Positions 11,490-22,901 of a stretch of 41,139 bases of DNA are shown in pieces (position 1 is the first letter of the stretch; each line of letters begins with the position of its first letter). The stretch covers positions 1 through 41,139 of the forward strand of contig JAUCBJ010008213.1 in assembly GCA_032718475.1 (NCBI GenBank), read 5' to 3'. This DNA comes from Nemertoderma westbladi (taxonomy: Eukaryota > Xenacoelomorpha > Nemertodermatida > Nemertodermatidae). Made by a program: the position numbers and the translations under genes. The notes under the pieces are model-generated. The model saw only the letters and a list, made by a program, of their open reading frames with translations. It was not told the DNA's origin and searched no databases.

Positions 11490-13721
11490 GTTTAGCTATA
11501 CAGTTGAATGCTTACTGCTATAGTTACAGTTAAAGCAAGTCTAGTAATTCAGTATGACCGTGGGCCTAGTACTGGTAATTTATTGCAGTATATTAGAATA
11601 CCGGTATGCACTTATAATATATATAAGTATTGTAAACTAGTTTTGTCACAGAGTACCGGTATATAAATTTAGCACAAATATATATAAATATATAATAGGC
11701 CTATCGTGAATACCGGTATACAGCTTACACTTATAGTATATATAAGTATAATTATGGACTAGAATTAATTACCGAATACCGGTATGATTTCAGCTCAAAT
11801 TTATAGAAATAAATATAATAAGCCTATGGTAAATACCGGTATGTCAATTATTTTAGAATAATTGAATTTCTGAATATTTTAGGGTTACTTGGTTACTTTA
11901 ACTTACTTTATTACCGTTATTTAAGCAGTAGTCCAACTGATATTGAGACCTAGTTGTTGTATGGCAGGCCTACTATTTATAAATCGTTTGAGTTGATTTA
12001 TAATATATATATACCCGTTTAAAAGGGTTTTGTCAATATTTGAAATAAATGTTATTATTTCTGGGGGAGTCACTACACAGAAGCTGTGCGCTCTCAGTGA
12101 AGTGCTACCTATGGGACACTAAAACAGATAATTCTAATTTACCTAAGTTACTTAATACTACAAATTACTTACGATACGGGTGAGATTAAATCTCTAATTA
12201 AACACAACAAAAATATTACGTACGAAATTTTAGGGTAATTTTACAGGAAGTCTACAAACCAGCCTAACAAAGGGTTAGATTTCTGGTTATTACAACGGAC
12301 AGGGTACTACGGTATTTGAAAATAATAAGTAGTAGTAAATATATTGCACTGTCCAGATAGGAAAATACCACCGCCTGACGACCTATAGCCGTATCGCTAT
12401 AGGTACTACGTTATGTATCACGGAGTGTTCCTACCTGGAAGTTAATTACCGCGGACTACCAGATCCAACGTGCCTATTAACCACTTTACAACACAAATAT
12501 ACTGCCTACACTAATTACCCTCGGAAAGCACTGTACACTAAACCCTAAATTAGGTACAAGTACTGGTACAACAAATAATCAGTAGTTAAATATACTTGAA
12601 CAGTTAAAAGAACCACGGCATCTGCTGGAGTGACCGAAGCACAAAGTCACCAGTCTTTTCCTACGCCAAGCAGCCCGTGTAGTACCGGGGTTAATTTAAC
12701 TATAACGGTATGTGTAACAAGCACAATTACTGTAGGAATAAACTTGGGGACATGAATGTTGCGAATAATTGCATAAACTCTGAATAATAAATATTACGCT
12801 ACCCGTACAGAATACTCAAACAAATACAAACCAAACGCTGGCAGACTACCACCAAGCCTAAATAAACTACCGTATGTGCAGATTCCGAAATGGTTAGTTA
12901 GTATGCGTTCTAACACGGTAGTACGACTTATTCTTTAAGAGGGGATTGACCTTACAGCTATGGCTGCCCCAACTTACTAACTGGCACTTTATCAGACAAA
13001 CTCTACACACGCAGCAATCTCTTCAGACCTAATAATAGCTAGACAACAATCCAGCCTACAAAATATCTGAGTAATAACTATTACGGTACCTGAACAGACC
13101 ACACAAACAAACACAGGCCAAAACGTTGGCAGAATACTGTCAAGCCTAAATAAACTACAGTATGTGCAGATTCCAAAATGGTTAGTTAGTATGCGTTCTA
13201 ACACGGTAGTACGACTTATTCTTTAAGAGGGGATTGACCTTACAGCTATGGCTGCCCCAACTTACTAACTGGCACTCTATCGGACAAACTCTACACACGC
13301 CGTAATCTCTCCAAACCCAACAACAATCTGACAACAGTCCGGCCTACAGTTATCTGAACAATCTGAGCAGACTTACACGTCTTCAGCTCAATATTAACTT
13401 ACTAGGAAATAAAACTGACAGAAATAGACCTAAGTAAAATCCCAATAAAAACCAGGCGTCCCCGATTTAATATCGAGACCTACCGGTATACAATAATCAA
13501 AATCGAATAATACTAATGTACTTATACTGGAAGTACCGGTTAGGACAGTTGGGCCTACGGACCTACAGAAGTACCGGTTCTGGCAGTTGGACCTACGGAC
13601 CTACAGCAGTACCGGTTCTGGCAGTTGGGCCTACTGACCTACAGAAGTACCGGTTCAGGTTTACCGGTCGACCGGTACTTTCAACTTTATTGCTTACTGC
13701 AATAAAGACAATAACTGTTAT
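11490..13721 (-). repeat. Long BEL/Pao 5' leader with tandem repeats
   Basis: The 2.2-kb non-coding stretch between the LTR and the first ATG contains three repeat sets. Near 11596-11840 two units at a 112-bp offset each carry paired TACCGGTA palindromes. At about 12745-13320 there are two units with a 288-bp offset (GTACGACTTA at 12921 and 13209). At 13533-13680 four units have a 38-bp period (GTACCGGTT at 13533, 13571, 13609 and 13647). No PBS is obvious just inside the LTR. Confidence 0.7.
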
Positions 13722-14872
13722 TGTACGCGCTTTTGAAGACCTTTAGCAGTTTAACCTGCCAAAATTTATATGTCTTTTCGTTTATAAATAGACTTTAGAA
13801 GTTGACAAATATTTAATACCAATAAACACAACATTAGCAGAAGCATTAGCTTTCGGGAAATATTAACAGTTCCTTTAGGACGTGGCGCTCTATCTAGGTA
13901 AACAGAGATATGACTTGTACTAAACACAACGGTAAGTCGGTAAGGCTTATGATTCACGTATGAGGCGCATTCTTTAGGAAATGCTTAGTTATCAGCCACA
14001 ATCATGCACACTACCGGTAACACACAATACTGCTCACTAATTTGCCGACCGTCAATGAATTTTATCATACATAAAGCGAACAGCAACTGACTCATGTAGT
14101 GCTTATCAAATAGCATTAAATTCACTACAAACCACAATAATATAAGTCGCAATCGCTATATATAACCCGTCTCTCTAACCTGTAGTGTATCAAGAAAATT
14201 GGGAAATTTGGGTTCTTTATAAATGTTCTCCAACTAATATTCAACTAACTGATACAAAATATGACAACAGTAAAAAGCATTAAGACGGTAGGTTAAGATA
14301 TGATATGTTATGAATTGAACTGATATGGACCGATATATGAGTTGTGTTATGATTGATATGATAACAGTTATACGCTCTATAATCTTAAGCCTACTAATGT
14401 TTCTTCTAAAGTATGAAAACGATTTGACTCTAGAGCCGGTGTTCCTGGCCTAGATACAAACAACACAACAGTATCAAGAAAAAACAGTAAGACTGAACAC
14501 TCCTAGTATCATCGGCCGAATATCTCCACATCGACAGAAAAAATCGCTCTGATTGGCTTAAGCTAAACAAAGAACCATGTGTCCAATGGCCGTTTCCATG
14601 TCAGCAACCAGCTGTTAGATGTCGCAATCTGAATCATCAAGGCTAAGCTGTGTAAGGGTATTTGTCGCATTGCAGGTTTTTTGCCTTACCTTGTCCTCCA
14701 AAGCACGTATATAGAAGAATGACTTTTATGTCCGTTAAAACACCTATAACGGTACCTTGCGGGCGAGGGGGACATATATATAGTTAGAGAGCCTTTTAGA
14801 GTATTCCAGCGCCTGGGGGGAAACTGGATTGCGAAGCAAAAGGGCCAGTTATATCCCACAGAAGCTTTTACA
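13722..14872 (-). repeat. 5' LTR of the BEL/Pao element
   Basis: On the minus strand the 1,151-bp unit starts TGTAAAAGCTTCTGTGGGAT and ends AAAAGCGCGTACA, giving TG...CA ends. It is homologous along much of its length to the solo LTR at 35010-36142; shared words include CCTAAAGGAACTGTTAATAT and GGCAGGTTAAACTGCTAAAG. The flanking pentamers (GTTAT and CATAG) do not match. That is expected if this is the 5' LTR of a longer element rather than a solo LTR. Confidence 0.8.
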
Positions 14873-14917
14873 CATAGCTAATCATACATAAACAAATTGT
14901 TCCAGAATATTGTGTAT

Positions 14918-15250
14918 TTATTAAATAGAGTAAATGGCCTGCAGTGAACAAAAATTCTTGCAATCTTGGAGTGCCTATTTCTCAGTTGTTTCTCAACGAA
15001 ATTCAGACATTGTTACATATTTGGAATCCTTGTAACGAAAGCTTTCTATTGATATAAAAAAATTACGAATGGCCACGATACGGAGGGTGCGATTTCGCAA
15101 AAGACACTTTTTTAAAACGCTTATAAAAAAAAGTTAAAGGCGAAATTGAAAATTCCGGCTTCATGGTAACAACCACGGTGAGTTAAACTAGATGTTTTTC
15201 AAATTTCAAGCAATATGATAAAAGATTTGTAGAAAACTTTGGGGGGGGGG
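14918..15250 (+). repeat. Dispersed repeat, copy 1
   Basis: This is a diverged copy of 33233-33590 in the same orientation. Shared words include TTAAATAGA(G/A)TAAATGGCCTGCAG, TTACATATTTG.AATCCTTG and GCTTTCTATTG. There is no ORF, and it ends at a poly-G run (15241-15255). It is perhaps a non-autonomous element or part of an unrecognised one. Confidence 0.65.
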
Positions 15251-15319
15251 GGGGGTCCGTGTCATCAGAAAATGACACTATATTACGGGTCATGGTGTAT
15301 AAATGTAATATATATATAA

Positions 15320-15725
15320 TATATAACAGCCATCAATTCATATTTCAAGTGATTTCGTCAGTTTCCAAGTGTGGCTCGAAAAAACTTGGTCTTCAGGTGC
15401 CTGGAGAGGTCTCATTTCCAGATGGTGTCCATTTCCGATAGAGCTACCCAAGCCTTTCCTTTCCTAACTTCAATTTTGCTATTCTCTGTCCATGACCCCT
15501 CAAGGTACTGTAAGTCACCAAATTTCCTTTGTGGGTTATTCTCAATTGTCATGAAAAATCATGAATTCGGTCATGGTATCATTGAACTGCAATCCAACCT
15601 CATTGACATCGCTTTCCACTTTATTTAGTGGAAGTTTTCCATCTGATCTATTTGAAAGCCGGCCAATGTAGTTGTTACCATGTCTAGTCTGTAAAGTCGG
15701 TGTCTGTAACTTTCCATTAGGGCTT
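15320..15725 (-). pseudogene. LINE reverse transcriptase fragment (FADD-type family)
   Basis: Minus-strand frames read VGLQFNDTMTEFMIFHDN, then IEVRKGKAWVALSEMDTIWK and LKTKFFRATL, separated by stops and frameshifts. The second and third words align with RIRKGKAWAALNRLSRIWK and LKVRLFRAAV of the plus-strand LINE at 33590-34850, so the two belong to related families. It is a dead fragment cut off at 15725 by the foldback element. Confidence 0.75.
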
Positions 15726-17000
15726 AGAAACTGACAGATTCTTCGCGAATTTCGCAAACATCGTGAAATGCGTGATTTCGCAAACATCGGGAACTTTTCT
15801 ACATTGTTGACTACAATGTACAATGCAAAAGGGTCCCAAATGAGTTTTTTAATCTTTATTTTTTTTGTGTTTTTGAGAGCTTTTTTATTTTGATGAATGT
15901 TCTAGAACCTTAGTAGGCCTAGATATTTTTTTGTGGTAGCTAGTGTTATTTTTTAACTAGCTAGTATTTCAAGAAAATAATATTGTTTTTGAGTGCTTTT
16001 TTTATATTAGTGAATGTTCTACAACCTTAGTAGATTTGATATGGTAGATAGTGATTTTTTCTAGCTAGTAATTTTTGAAAATTATTTGGTCAATAATATA
16101 TTTTTTAACAGTTAAACAGGAAATATCATGCTTTCACATTTTTTTATAATTTCAAATAATACTATCTAGCAAAAAACACTAGCTATGATAAAAAGCATAT
16201 CAACTAATGTTCTAGGGTATTAGTATGCCTGTGACCCCACTTTTTGATGAAAAAAACTAACTAGATAGTCTATTTAGATAGAGTCTAACTAAACTGAAAA
16301 AAACTAACTAGATAGAATGATCTATTGCGATGTTCCAGAATGTTATTTGACAGTTGCCATGGTTACCATTTTGGAGAAAAAAGGCGTTTTAAGAATGTTA
16401 GTTTTGAAAATTTATACACCTGTTACCTGTTACAGAATCATCTCGCTGAATTTTGGTGGCGAAATTACAACAGGGAGGCCCCATTCAGCAAACTGATAAC
16501 ACTAATAAACAATAGCGAATTATAGAAATCTGTTTAATTCAGTTCAAAAACAAAAAACTAATCAATTTACATTGTTATATTCATTAAATAACATATTCGA
16601 TGAACCTTCAATAAATCATTATTTACAACACTTGGTTACCATAGCAACACATGAAAAATGTTACAGAATGTAGAACTTGAGTGGGGCAAACATAATACCA
16701 ACATATGTAGCTAGTATATCATAAATTACTAGCTAGTTTTTTCATCAAAAAGTGGGGTCACAGGCCATACTAATACCTGTTCTAGAACATTCACCAATAC
16801 CAAAACAATTAACAAACTCTAAAAAAAAGGTCTGGTGAAAAAATGGCTGGGGGGGGGGGGCGACAGGGCGAAGTAGGGACCCTTTTGCTTAAGGAGTGTC
16901 CATTTTACATAACATAAAATTCCCTTCCGACGTTTGCAAAATTCGGTAATTTCGTGACGTTTTCGAAATTCGCGAAGAATCCGTCTGTTTCTGTGCCCCA
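15726..17000. mobile_element. Foldback / long-TIR non-autonomous element
   Basis: The two ends are imperfect inverted copies. The left has GATTCTTCGCGAATTTCG near 15737; its reverse complement lies near 16965-16985, followed in both by CAAAAGGGTCCC and GAATGTTCTAGAAC. An inner pair, about 16205-16270 and 16725-16790, is inverted too (GACCCCACTTTTTGATGAAA). Repeated CTAGCTAGTA words fill the middle, and a poly-G run lies at 16849-16861. No credible gene is inside. No TSD could be set. Confidence 0.6.
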
Positions 17001-17459
17001 CTCTAACTGTCGGGGAAAACGTTGGATAAATATTTTATATATAATAATATTGCATTTGAATGGAAATACACAATGCTATCTTGTGTAAAATTAGAAGAAA
17101 GTGATCAAAGATAGGCAACAGTAACAAACACATTGAGGAATAATATCATTTGTGTAATAATTGATTAGAGTTTTATGGTCTTCGAAGTTACAATATACCA
17201 AATTAATTGCACTGCACCTTTACTTTAATAGGCCCACAGTACTACATAGCAGATACACTGAAAAAAGATAAACAGGCCAAACAAGAAAGAAAAGGCTAAC
17301 AAACAGTATAACAATATAAGCAATATAACACCAAAATATATCTCTAACCAAACTGACAAAAAAAAATACAAAAAATTTCAAAAGGGAATAAAGGAAAAAA
17401 AATATAAAAATAACCCACAGATATTAGTTATGTATTATTATGTAGCCAGATCCAAAAAA

Positions 17460-18502
17460 TACCTAGATAATTATATTTTGTGCATTTCTTAGTTTTGTTA
17501 CTTCGAAACTATATCGAGCTAGCTTGATTAATTTGTCCTTGTTATTTCTAGTCATAATTGGTTGGTTGGGGTATTGGTGAAGAATCTTTCTATGTATTTA
17601 TTCCTAAGATCTCTAAAATATAAGCACTCAAGTAAAAAGTGGTATTCGTCCTCCACGCACCCTTTGCTACAAAGTTGGTATAAACGTTGATCGCGGGGAA
17701 TATTGTACCATCATCGGCCAATTTCAATTAATAAATTGTGTGAGCTACACCTAAAGCGACTTAAAACCCTACGAAGAGCAATGTGTTTATCGAAGTGATC
17801 AAAGTAAATTTCAAGATCGAAAGTATATTTACTATACAAATTCCATTTCGGTGAAAGATTAATAGATCCCCACCAAGATCGAATATATTGATCTTTAATC
17901 CTAGTTTGTACCTCGTTCAAAAATATACGTTCATTGCTAAACATACTCTTCTTCCCAAACATTAGAGAAACCTAAAGAGTCTAATAGTTGTTTCGTCCAT
18001 AATGCCCAGATTGAACAATTTGTTGAGTTAATAAGGTCTGATTGTCTTAGACAGTCATACAAGACTTTAGAAGTCTGTAGGTCGGAAGTTTAAGTATTTT
18101 TAACCAGTACTTCTTAATGATAATCAATTTTCGAACACAGTGGAAGAGTACCTGTTTCCCCAAAAACCATGAAGTTGGGCGGTGAAGTCTTGACAACAAG
18201 AAAGTATTTTAAGAATTTCAGATTTACTCGTTCTACTGACTATGCCTTGTGAATCCCCATATCACGCTTCCATAAAGTAGTATAGGTTAATTATAGAGTT
18301 GTAATGATATAAAACGATATCAAATGAAATGTGTGGTAAAGAGATAAAAAAATTTAATAGGGAAAAATAAGCTTTCTCGCCTTTGGATTGTGCTACAGAA
18401 AATTTCCCACTACTTGTAAAATAATCCCTAAATAGTTGTACTGGTTTACTATTTCAACTGGAGTACCATTAAAAATCCACATTAAATTACGAGGAATTTG
18501 AC
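17460..18502 (-). pseudogene. LINE ORF2, C-terminal part (downstream of the DNA transposon)
   Basis: Minus strand from 18502: IPRNLMWIFNGTPVEIVNQY then NYLGII, the thumb-side region after the YADD box. Later come LSRFRCSSHNLLIEIGR, NIPRDQRLYQLCSKG and VEDEYHFLLECLYF, the conserved C-terminal CxxC...H-type end of many LINE ORF2 proteins. A stop lies near 17465. It continues the ORF2 of 25688-27800, from which it is separated by the 7.2-kb transposon. Several frameshifts show decay. The LINE's 3' UTR probably extends to about 17030. Confidence 0.85.
18497..18502. repeat. Target-site duplication, left copy (TTTGAC)
   Basis: TTTGAC directly precedes the left terminal inverted repeat and is repeated exactly at 25682-25687 after the right one. 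Confidence 0.9.
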
Positions 18503-18566
18503 TATGGCATACTTTTAGTATTTTTATTCGACATTTTATTTCCCCTTGATATTCTTCTGAATTTAG
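18503..18566 (+). repeat. Left terminal inverted repeat
   Basis: 64 bp, identical to the reverse complement of 25617-25681 apart from one C in a C4/C5 run. It begins TATGGCATACTTTTAGTATT and ends GAATTTAG, where the palindrome array starts. Confidence 0.92.
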
Positions 18567-20020
18567 TCGCGAGATAAATGATTAAACTCGCGAGAAAATA
18601 ATTAATCTCGCGAGATAAATGATTAAACACGCGAGAAAATAATTAATCTCGCGAGATAAATGATTAAACACGCGAGAAAATAATTAATCTCGCGAGATAA
18701 ATGATTAAACTCGCGAGAAAATAATTAATCTCGCGAGATAAATGATTAAACTCGCGAGAAAATAATTAATCTCGCGAGATAAATGATTAAACTCGCGAGA
18801 AAATAATTAATCTCGCGAGATAAATGATTAAACTCGCGAGAAAATAATTAATCTCGCGAGATAAATGATTAAACTCGCGAGAAAATAATTAATCTCGCGA
18901 GATAAATGATTAAACTCGCGAGAAAATAATTAATCTCGCGAGATAAATGATTAAACTCGCGAGATAAATGATTAATCTCGCGAGAAAATAATTAATCTCG
19001 CGAGATAAATGATTAAACTCGCGAGAAAATAATTAATCTCGCGAGATAAATGATTAAACACGCGAGAAAATAATTAATCTCGCGAGATAAATGATTCAAC
19101 TCGCGAGAAAATAATTAATCTCGCGAGATAAATGATTAAACTCGCGAGAAAATAATTAATCTCGCGAGATAATTGATTAAACTCGCGAGAAAATAATTAA
19201 TCTCGCGAGATAAATGATTAAACTCGCGAGAAAATAATTAATCTCGCGAGAAAATAATTAATCTCGCGAGATAAATGATTAAACTCGCGAGAAAATAATT
19301 AATCTCGCGAGATAAATGATTAAACTCGCGAGAAAATAATTAATCTCGCGAGATAAATGATTAAACTCGCGAGAAAATAATTAATCTCGCGAGATAAATG
19401 ATTAAACTCGCGAGAAAATAATTAATCTCGCGAGATAAATGATTAAACTCGCGAGAAAATAATTAATCTCGCGAGATAAATGATTAAACTCGCGAGAAAA
19501 TAATTAATCTCGCGAGATAAATGATTAAACTCGCGAGATAGATGATTAATCTCGCGAGAAAATAATTAATCTCGCGAGATAAATGATTAAACTCGCGAGA
19601 AAATAATTAATTTCGCGAGATAAATGATTAAACACGCGAGAAAATAATTAATCGCGCGAGATAAATGATTCAACTCGCGAGAAAATAATTAATCTCGCGA
19701 GATAAATGATTAAACTCGCGAGAAAATAATTAATCTCGCGAGATAAATGATTAAACTCGCGAGAAAATAATTAATCTCACGAGAAAATAATTAATCTCGC
19801 GAGATAAATGATTAAACTCGCGAGAAAATAATTAAACTCGCGAGAAAATAATTAATCTCGCGAGAAAATAATTAATCTCGCGAGATAAATGATTAAACTC
19901 GCGAGAAAATAATTAATCTCGCGAGATAAATGATTAAACTCGCGAGAAAATAATTAATCTCGCGAGATAAATGATTAAACTCGCGAGAAAAATACACATC
20001 TCGCGAAAAAAATCGCGATT
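18567..20020 (+). repeat. Left CTCGCGAG palindrome array
   Basis: A 41-bp unit made of two half-units: CTCGCGAG followed by ATAAATGATTAAA, and CTCGCGAG followed by AAAATAATTAAT. By length this gives about 35 units, or 70 palindromes. Most sites read TCTCGCGAGA or ACTCGCGAGA. A higher-order duplication of 574 bp (14 units) is visible from shared variants: the AB order slip at 18961 and 19535, and ATTCAAC at 19094 and 19668. The array degrades at 19990-20020. Confidence 0.95.
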
Positions 20021-20436
20021 GGCTGTTAATTGGGACAGTAGGAAACGGCCATCCAATAGCAGCAGAGGAAATACCCTTATAGGTGCAATAGGGATATATA
20101 TAATAGGTATTAAATAGGCCTTCTTTCTATATCATTCATTTCAGCATACCGTAACATTATCTCTGCCTCCTGTCTGTATTAAGGGGCGTCGTGTCGAGTT
20201 TAGGGTAGCATGTTTGTTTATACAAGCCAGAGTTGCAATATTGTATTTGTACTTTGGTACAATAGCCGCTCGGCGCGGCGGTCCCTATTCTGGACTGAAT
20301 TTTTGTTTAGCAGTAGTCAGATGCATGATTTCTACTTAATGTGATTCTTTTAAATTCAATAAAAATTAATAATTCAACAAACCATTAAATTGATGTACTA
20401 TATTAAGTGTTACAGTTTATAATTAGCGCCCATACG

Positions 20437-20715
20437 CCCATGTGAAGAATACCAGGATTTCACTTTTCGGACGACCTTTTATTGGAATTTTATATTAAGA
20501 TTTTTAATTTTTTTTAAATTTATCTTTAATAAATGTTTTATATGCGTTTATTTCTGTCTTATAACCTGTACATACATATACTATTTCGTTTATTGTTTTG
20601 GTTAAATTCAGCCCTTCTGTAACCTGTGTTTTTGGTCAAAACCTGGTATTCTTTACATGGGGGGTAACCGCAAAGTGAAATATAACGGCAGAAAGTCTGG
20701 TATTCTTCACATGGG
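20437..20715. repeat. Subterminal inverted repeat pair in the transposon
   Basis: CCCATGTGAAGAATACCAG at 20437-20455 is perfectly inverted at 20697-20715. A one-mismatch copy lies at 20643-20661 in the same orientation as the latter. These could be transposase- or regulator-binding sites. Confidence 0.75.
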
Positions 20716-20813
20716 CCATTATTAGTATTATGCTGTTGATACGTTGGCTGAATTGGGCCAAAATTAATTATATTATGAATGGGAGAATCTTTTAGGCTCG
20801 TTAAGCGGTGTGG

Positions 20814-21008
20814 TCTCGTTACGGCTAATGTCTCGTTACGGCTAATTTTATGAGAGATTAGCCGTAACGCGACTTTCAAAGTCGCGGTACGGCTACTCTA
20901 AAAGTCGCGTTGCGGCTAATTGTCGCGTTACGGCTAATTGTCGCGTTACAGCTAAATTTTTGAGAGATTAGCCGTAACGCGACTTTCCGTAATGCGACAT
21001 TAGCCGTA
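20814..21008. repeat. Cluster of GTCGCGTTACGGCTAAT motifs in both orientations
   Basis: About nine copies of a 16-17 bp motif (variants of CTCGTTACGGCTAAT, inverted as ATTAGCCGTAACGCGAC near 20858 and 20968) in 195 bp, able to form several hairpins. It lies some 220 bp upstream of the HECT-like start codon, so a promoter or regulatory role is possible. Confidence 0.8.
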
Positions 21009-21223
21009 CTGCCACTGCGCCCGTTAAGCCAAGGAATAATGCCTGTTCACCACCACATGTAAGTCACCATTTCATTCTAATAATTAATTTTGGAATTCAG
21101 CCACCGTATGTAGAAAGCCTACATACTTTACAATATAAAACATTTATTAGGAAAATATTATTGACAGATTGCATTTGTAGCTTGAAAAAATATTTGACAA
21201 TTTCCCGCCGTCAATGCAGAACT

Positions 21224-22492
21224 ATGATCTGCCAGAATTGCAGTAAAACTCTTAGTGCTGAGGATAAGTTTTGTTCACATTGTGGCACCAGTTGCGATAT
21301 TGCTTCAGTTCCTAGTTCAAATAGGCGTGAGTTAATAGCTGAACTAAATCGTCAATTTGCACCATATGCATCGGTTCCAACTGGGTCAGTAAGCCGACGA
21401 CGAATAACTCCATCTCGTGCACGTCTTTCTTCTCCCCGTGGAAGGCCAGCAGCAACGACTTTCAGTAAGGCAATGGTTGTAGTACGTGGGAAGCATTATA
21501 AAGATGAATTAATTACTATCAAACATTCTAACATAGTGAAGCATTGCATGCTCGATTTCTGTAGCATAGATACAGCTGAGGAAATTAGAAACAAAATCAT
21601 ATCTGTGCTTGAAACTCACCCGAGTTGCATTACTGAGTTTACTTATGTAAAGGCCCCCAACAGGGTAGTTACTCCCATATGTGTTAGCGAGAATTTCAAG
21701 TTTAATGGTGATGCCATTTCTTGTCTGTTTCCAGCGAAAAGAGCAATTTATGTTCAACTTAAAGAAGTTGATACTCTTGAAGAGGAAGATAGTCCATTTT
21801 CTACTTTGGATTTACCGTCTTTTATGAGCCCCAATGTGACTGGTGGAAATATTCAATCGGGCAATGTCATTGAACAAAGCACCGAAAGCTCAGGTATACA
21901 TGTAGGAATGCTGCAGGCTTGGGATGGGAGAGACATTCTTGAAGCTAGCCCGGATGATGTAATTGATTCCGATGTCGAGGTTATAGAAGAAGATTCTGTT
22001 GTTAAACAATATGATGTCAAGAAAATGACAAAATTTACTACTACAGAATTAAAGGAGATTGGTAAAGTCCAGATTCTTTATGATTACGATACATTATCCC
22101 CGAACTATGTAGAACCAAGCCAGTTACAAGACATATCAATACGCCGTACATCTGCTTTACAGGATTTAATACGGAAGATTGAAAAGATAGATATAACTCA
22201 GGGGATTATGGTTCACTACTACGATGAGTCTGGATGTGACAATGGAGGTCTCAGGCGAGATATGTTTAGTACGGTTATTGGAGCCTTGCTGAACTCGTCA
22301 ATGTTCCTAACAATTGATGATTACATTGTGCCTGCATTAGTAGATGTTGTTAAGGTGTCGAATGGGAGTTTTAAAGCAGTCGGTAAAATTATTGGTAGCA
22401 TTCTTCTACACGGCGAACAGTTGCTTAGCATCCTGCATCCTATTGTGAGCAGGTATATTGTGTTCGACGCAAATCCCATCTTGGCGAATTAA
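21224..22492 (+). CDS. Zinc-ribbon / HECT N-lobe protein, C-lobe missing
   Basis: 422 residues from the ATG at 21224, chosen because it directly precedes the zinc ribbon; the open frame upstream of it has no other ATG in frame. Residues 3-20 form a C2C2 ribbon (ICQNC...FCSHC). A linker and a beta-rich region follow, then an acidic stretch. The last 119 residues start a HECT domain: ALQDLIRKIEKIDITQGIMV, DESGCDNGGLRRDMFS (the HECT D-x-GG-x-RR signature), then GKIIGSILLHGEQ. HECT domains are near 350 residues and pass ubiquitin through a C-lobe cysteine; that lobe is absent here. This copy may be truncated, spliced to an unseen exon, or a binding-only protein. It is convergent with the transposase gene. 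A role in transposition is inferred only from position. Confidence 0.85.
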   Translation: MICQNCSKTLSAEDKFCSHCGTSCDIASVPSSNRRELIAELNRQFAPYASVPTGSVSRRRITPSRARLSSPRGRPAATTFSKAMVVVRGKHYKDELITIKHSNIVKHCMLDFCSIDTAEEIRNKIISVLETHPSCITEFTYVKAPNRVVTPICVSENFKFNGDAISCLFPAKRAIYVQLKEVDTLEEEDSPFSTLDLPSFMSPNVTGGNIQSGNVIEQSTESSGIHVGMLQAWDGRDILEASPDDVIDSDVEVIEEDSVVKQYDVKKMTKFTTTELKEIGKVQILYDYDTLSPNYVEPSQLQDISIRRTSALQDLIRKIEKIDITQGIMVHYYDESGCDNGGLRRDMFSTVIGALLNSSMFLTIDDYIVPALVDVVKVSNGSFKAVGKIIGSILLHGEQLLSILHPIVSRYIVFDANPILAN

Positions 22493-22675
22493 TATCCCGC
22501 CTCAATGTTTAATTCTCAATTTAGGGAAAGGAGCAGGTTACAGTGGCACGTTATTTTAACCAAAACAATAAACTAAACACAATAGAACAGGTTACAGTGT
22601 CATTTTTGAGAGTAATCAGCTGTTATTTGCGTCGAATTTCCCCTGGAGAGGGATAAATTTTTATTGCGTCCAGTT

Positions 22676-22702
22676 CCCCCCCCCCCCCCCCCCCCCCCCC
22701 CC
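22676..22702 (+). repeat. Poly-C run (27 nt)
   Basis: An unbroken C run in the gap between the two convergent transposon genes. Its length may be assembly- or sequencing-dependent. Confidence 0.9.
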
Positions 22703-22901
22703 TATCTGAACTTTTCTTAGGTTCTCGCATTATTATAAAGAAAATGGAAAGAAAATAAGGAGAACAATTATTGTTCAGTTAGAATCAAGAATTGTATTAT
22801 TAACCACAAATTCCTTGCAATATAGGTAGCAGTCAAGGCCATTGTTATGGTTATTACCATTGTTGTCAAACAGTTCTGCAATTTCGCCCAGTAAACGTTG
22901 T

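Noticed and set aside
13722-14872. Solo LTR interpretation
   Set aside because: Flanking pentamers differ and a BEL leader and Gag follow on the same strand, so it is the 5' LTR of a truncated element.
18567-20020. CRISPR-like array
   Set aside because: The units are directly adjoining 20/21-bp half-units with no unique spacers, in an animal genome and inside a transposon end; this is a satellite-like array.
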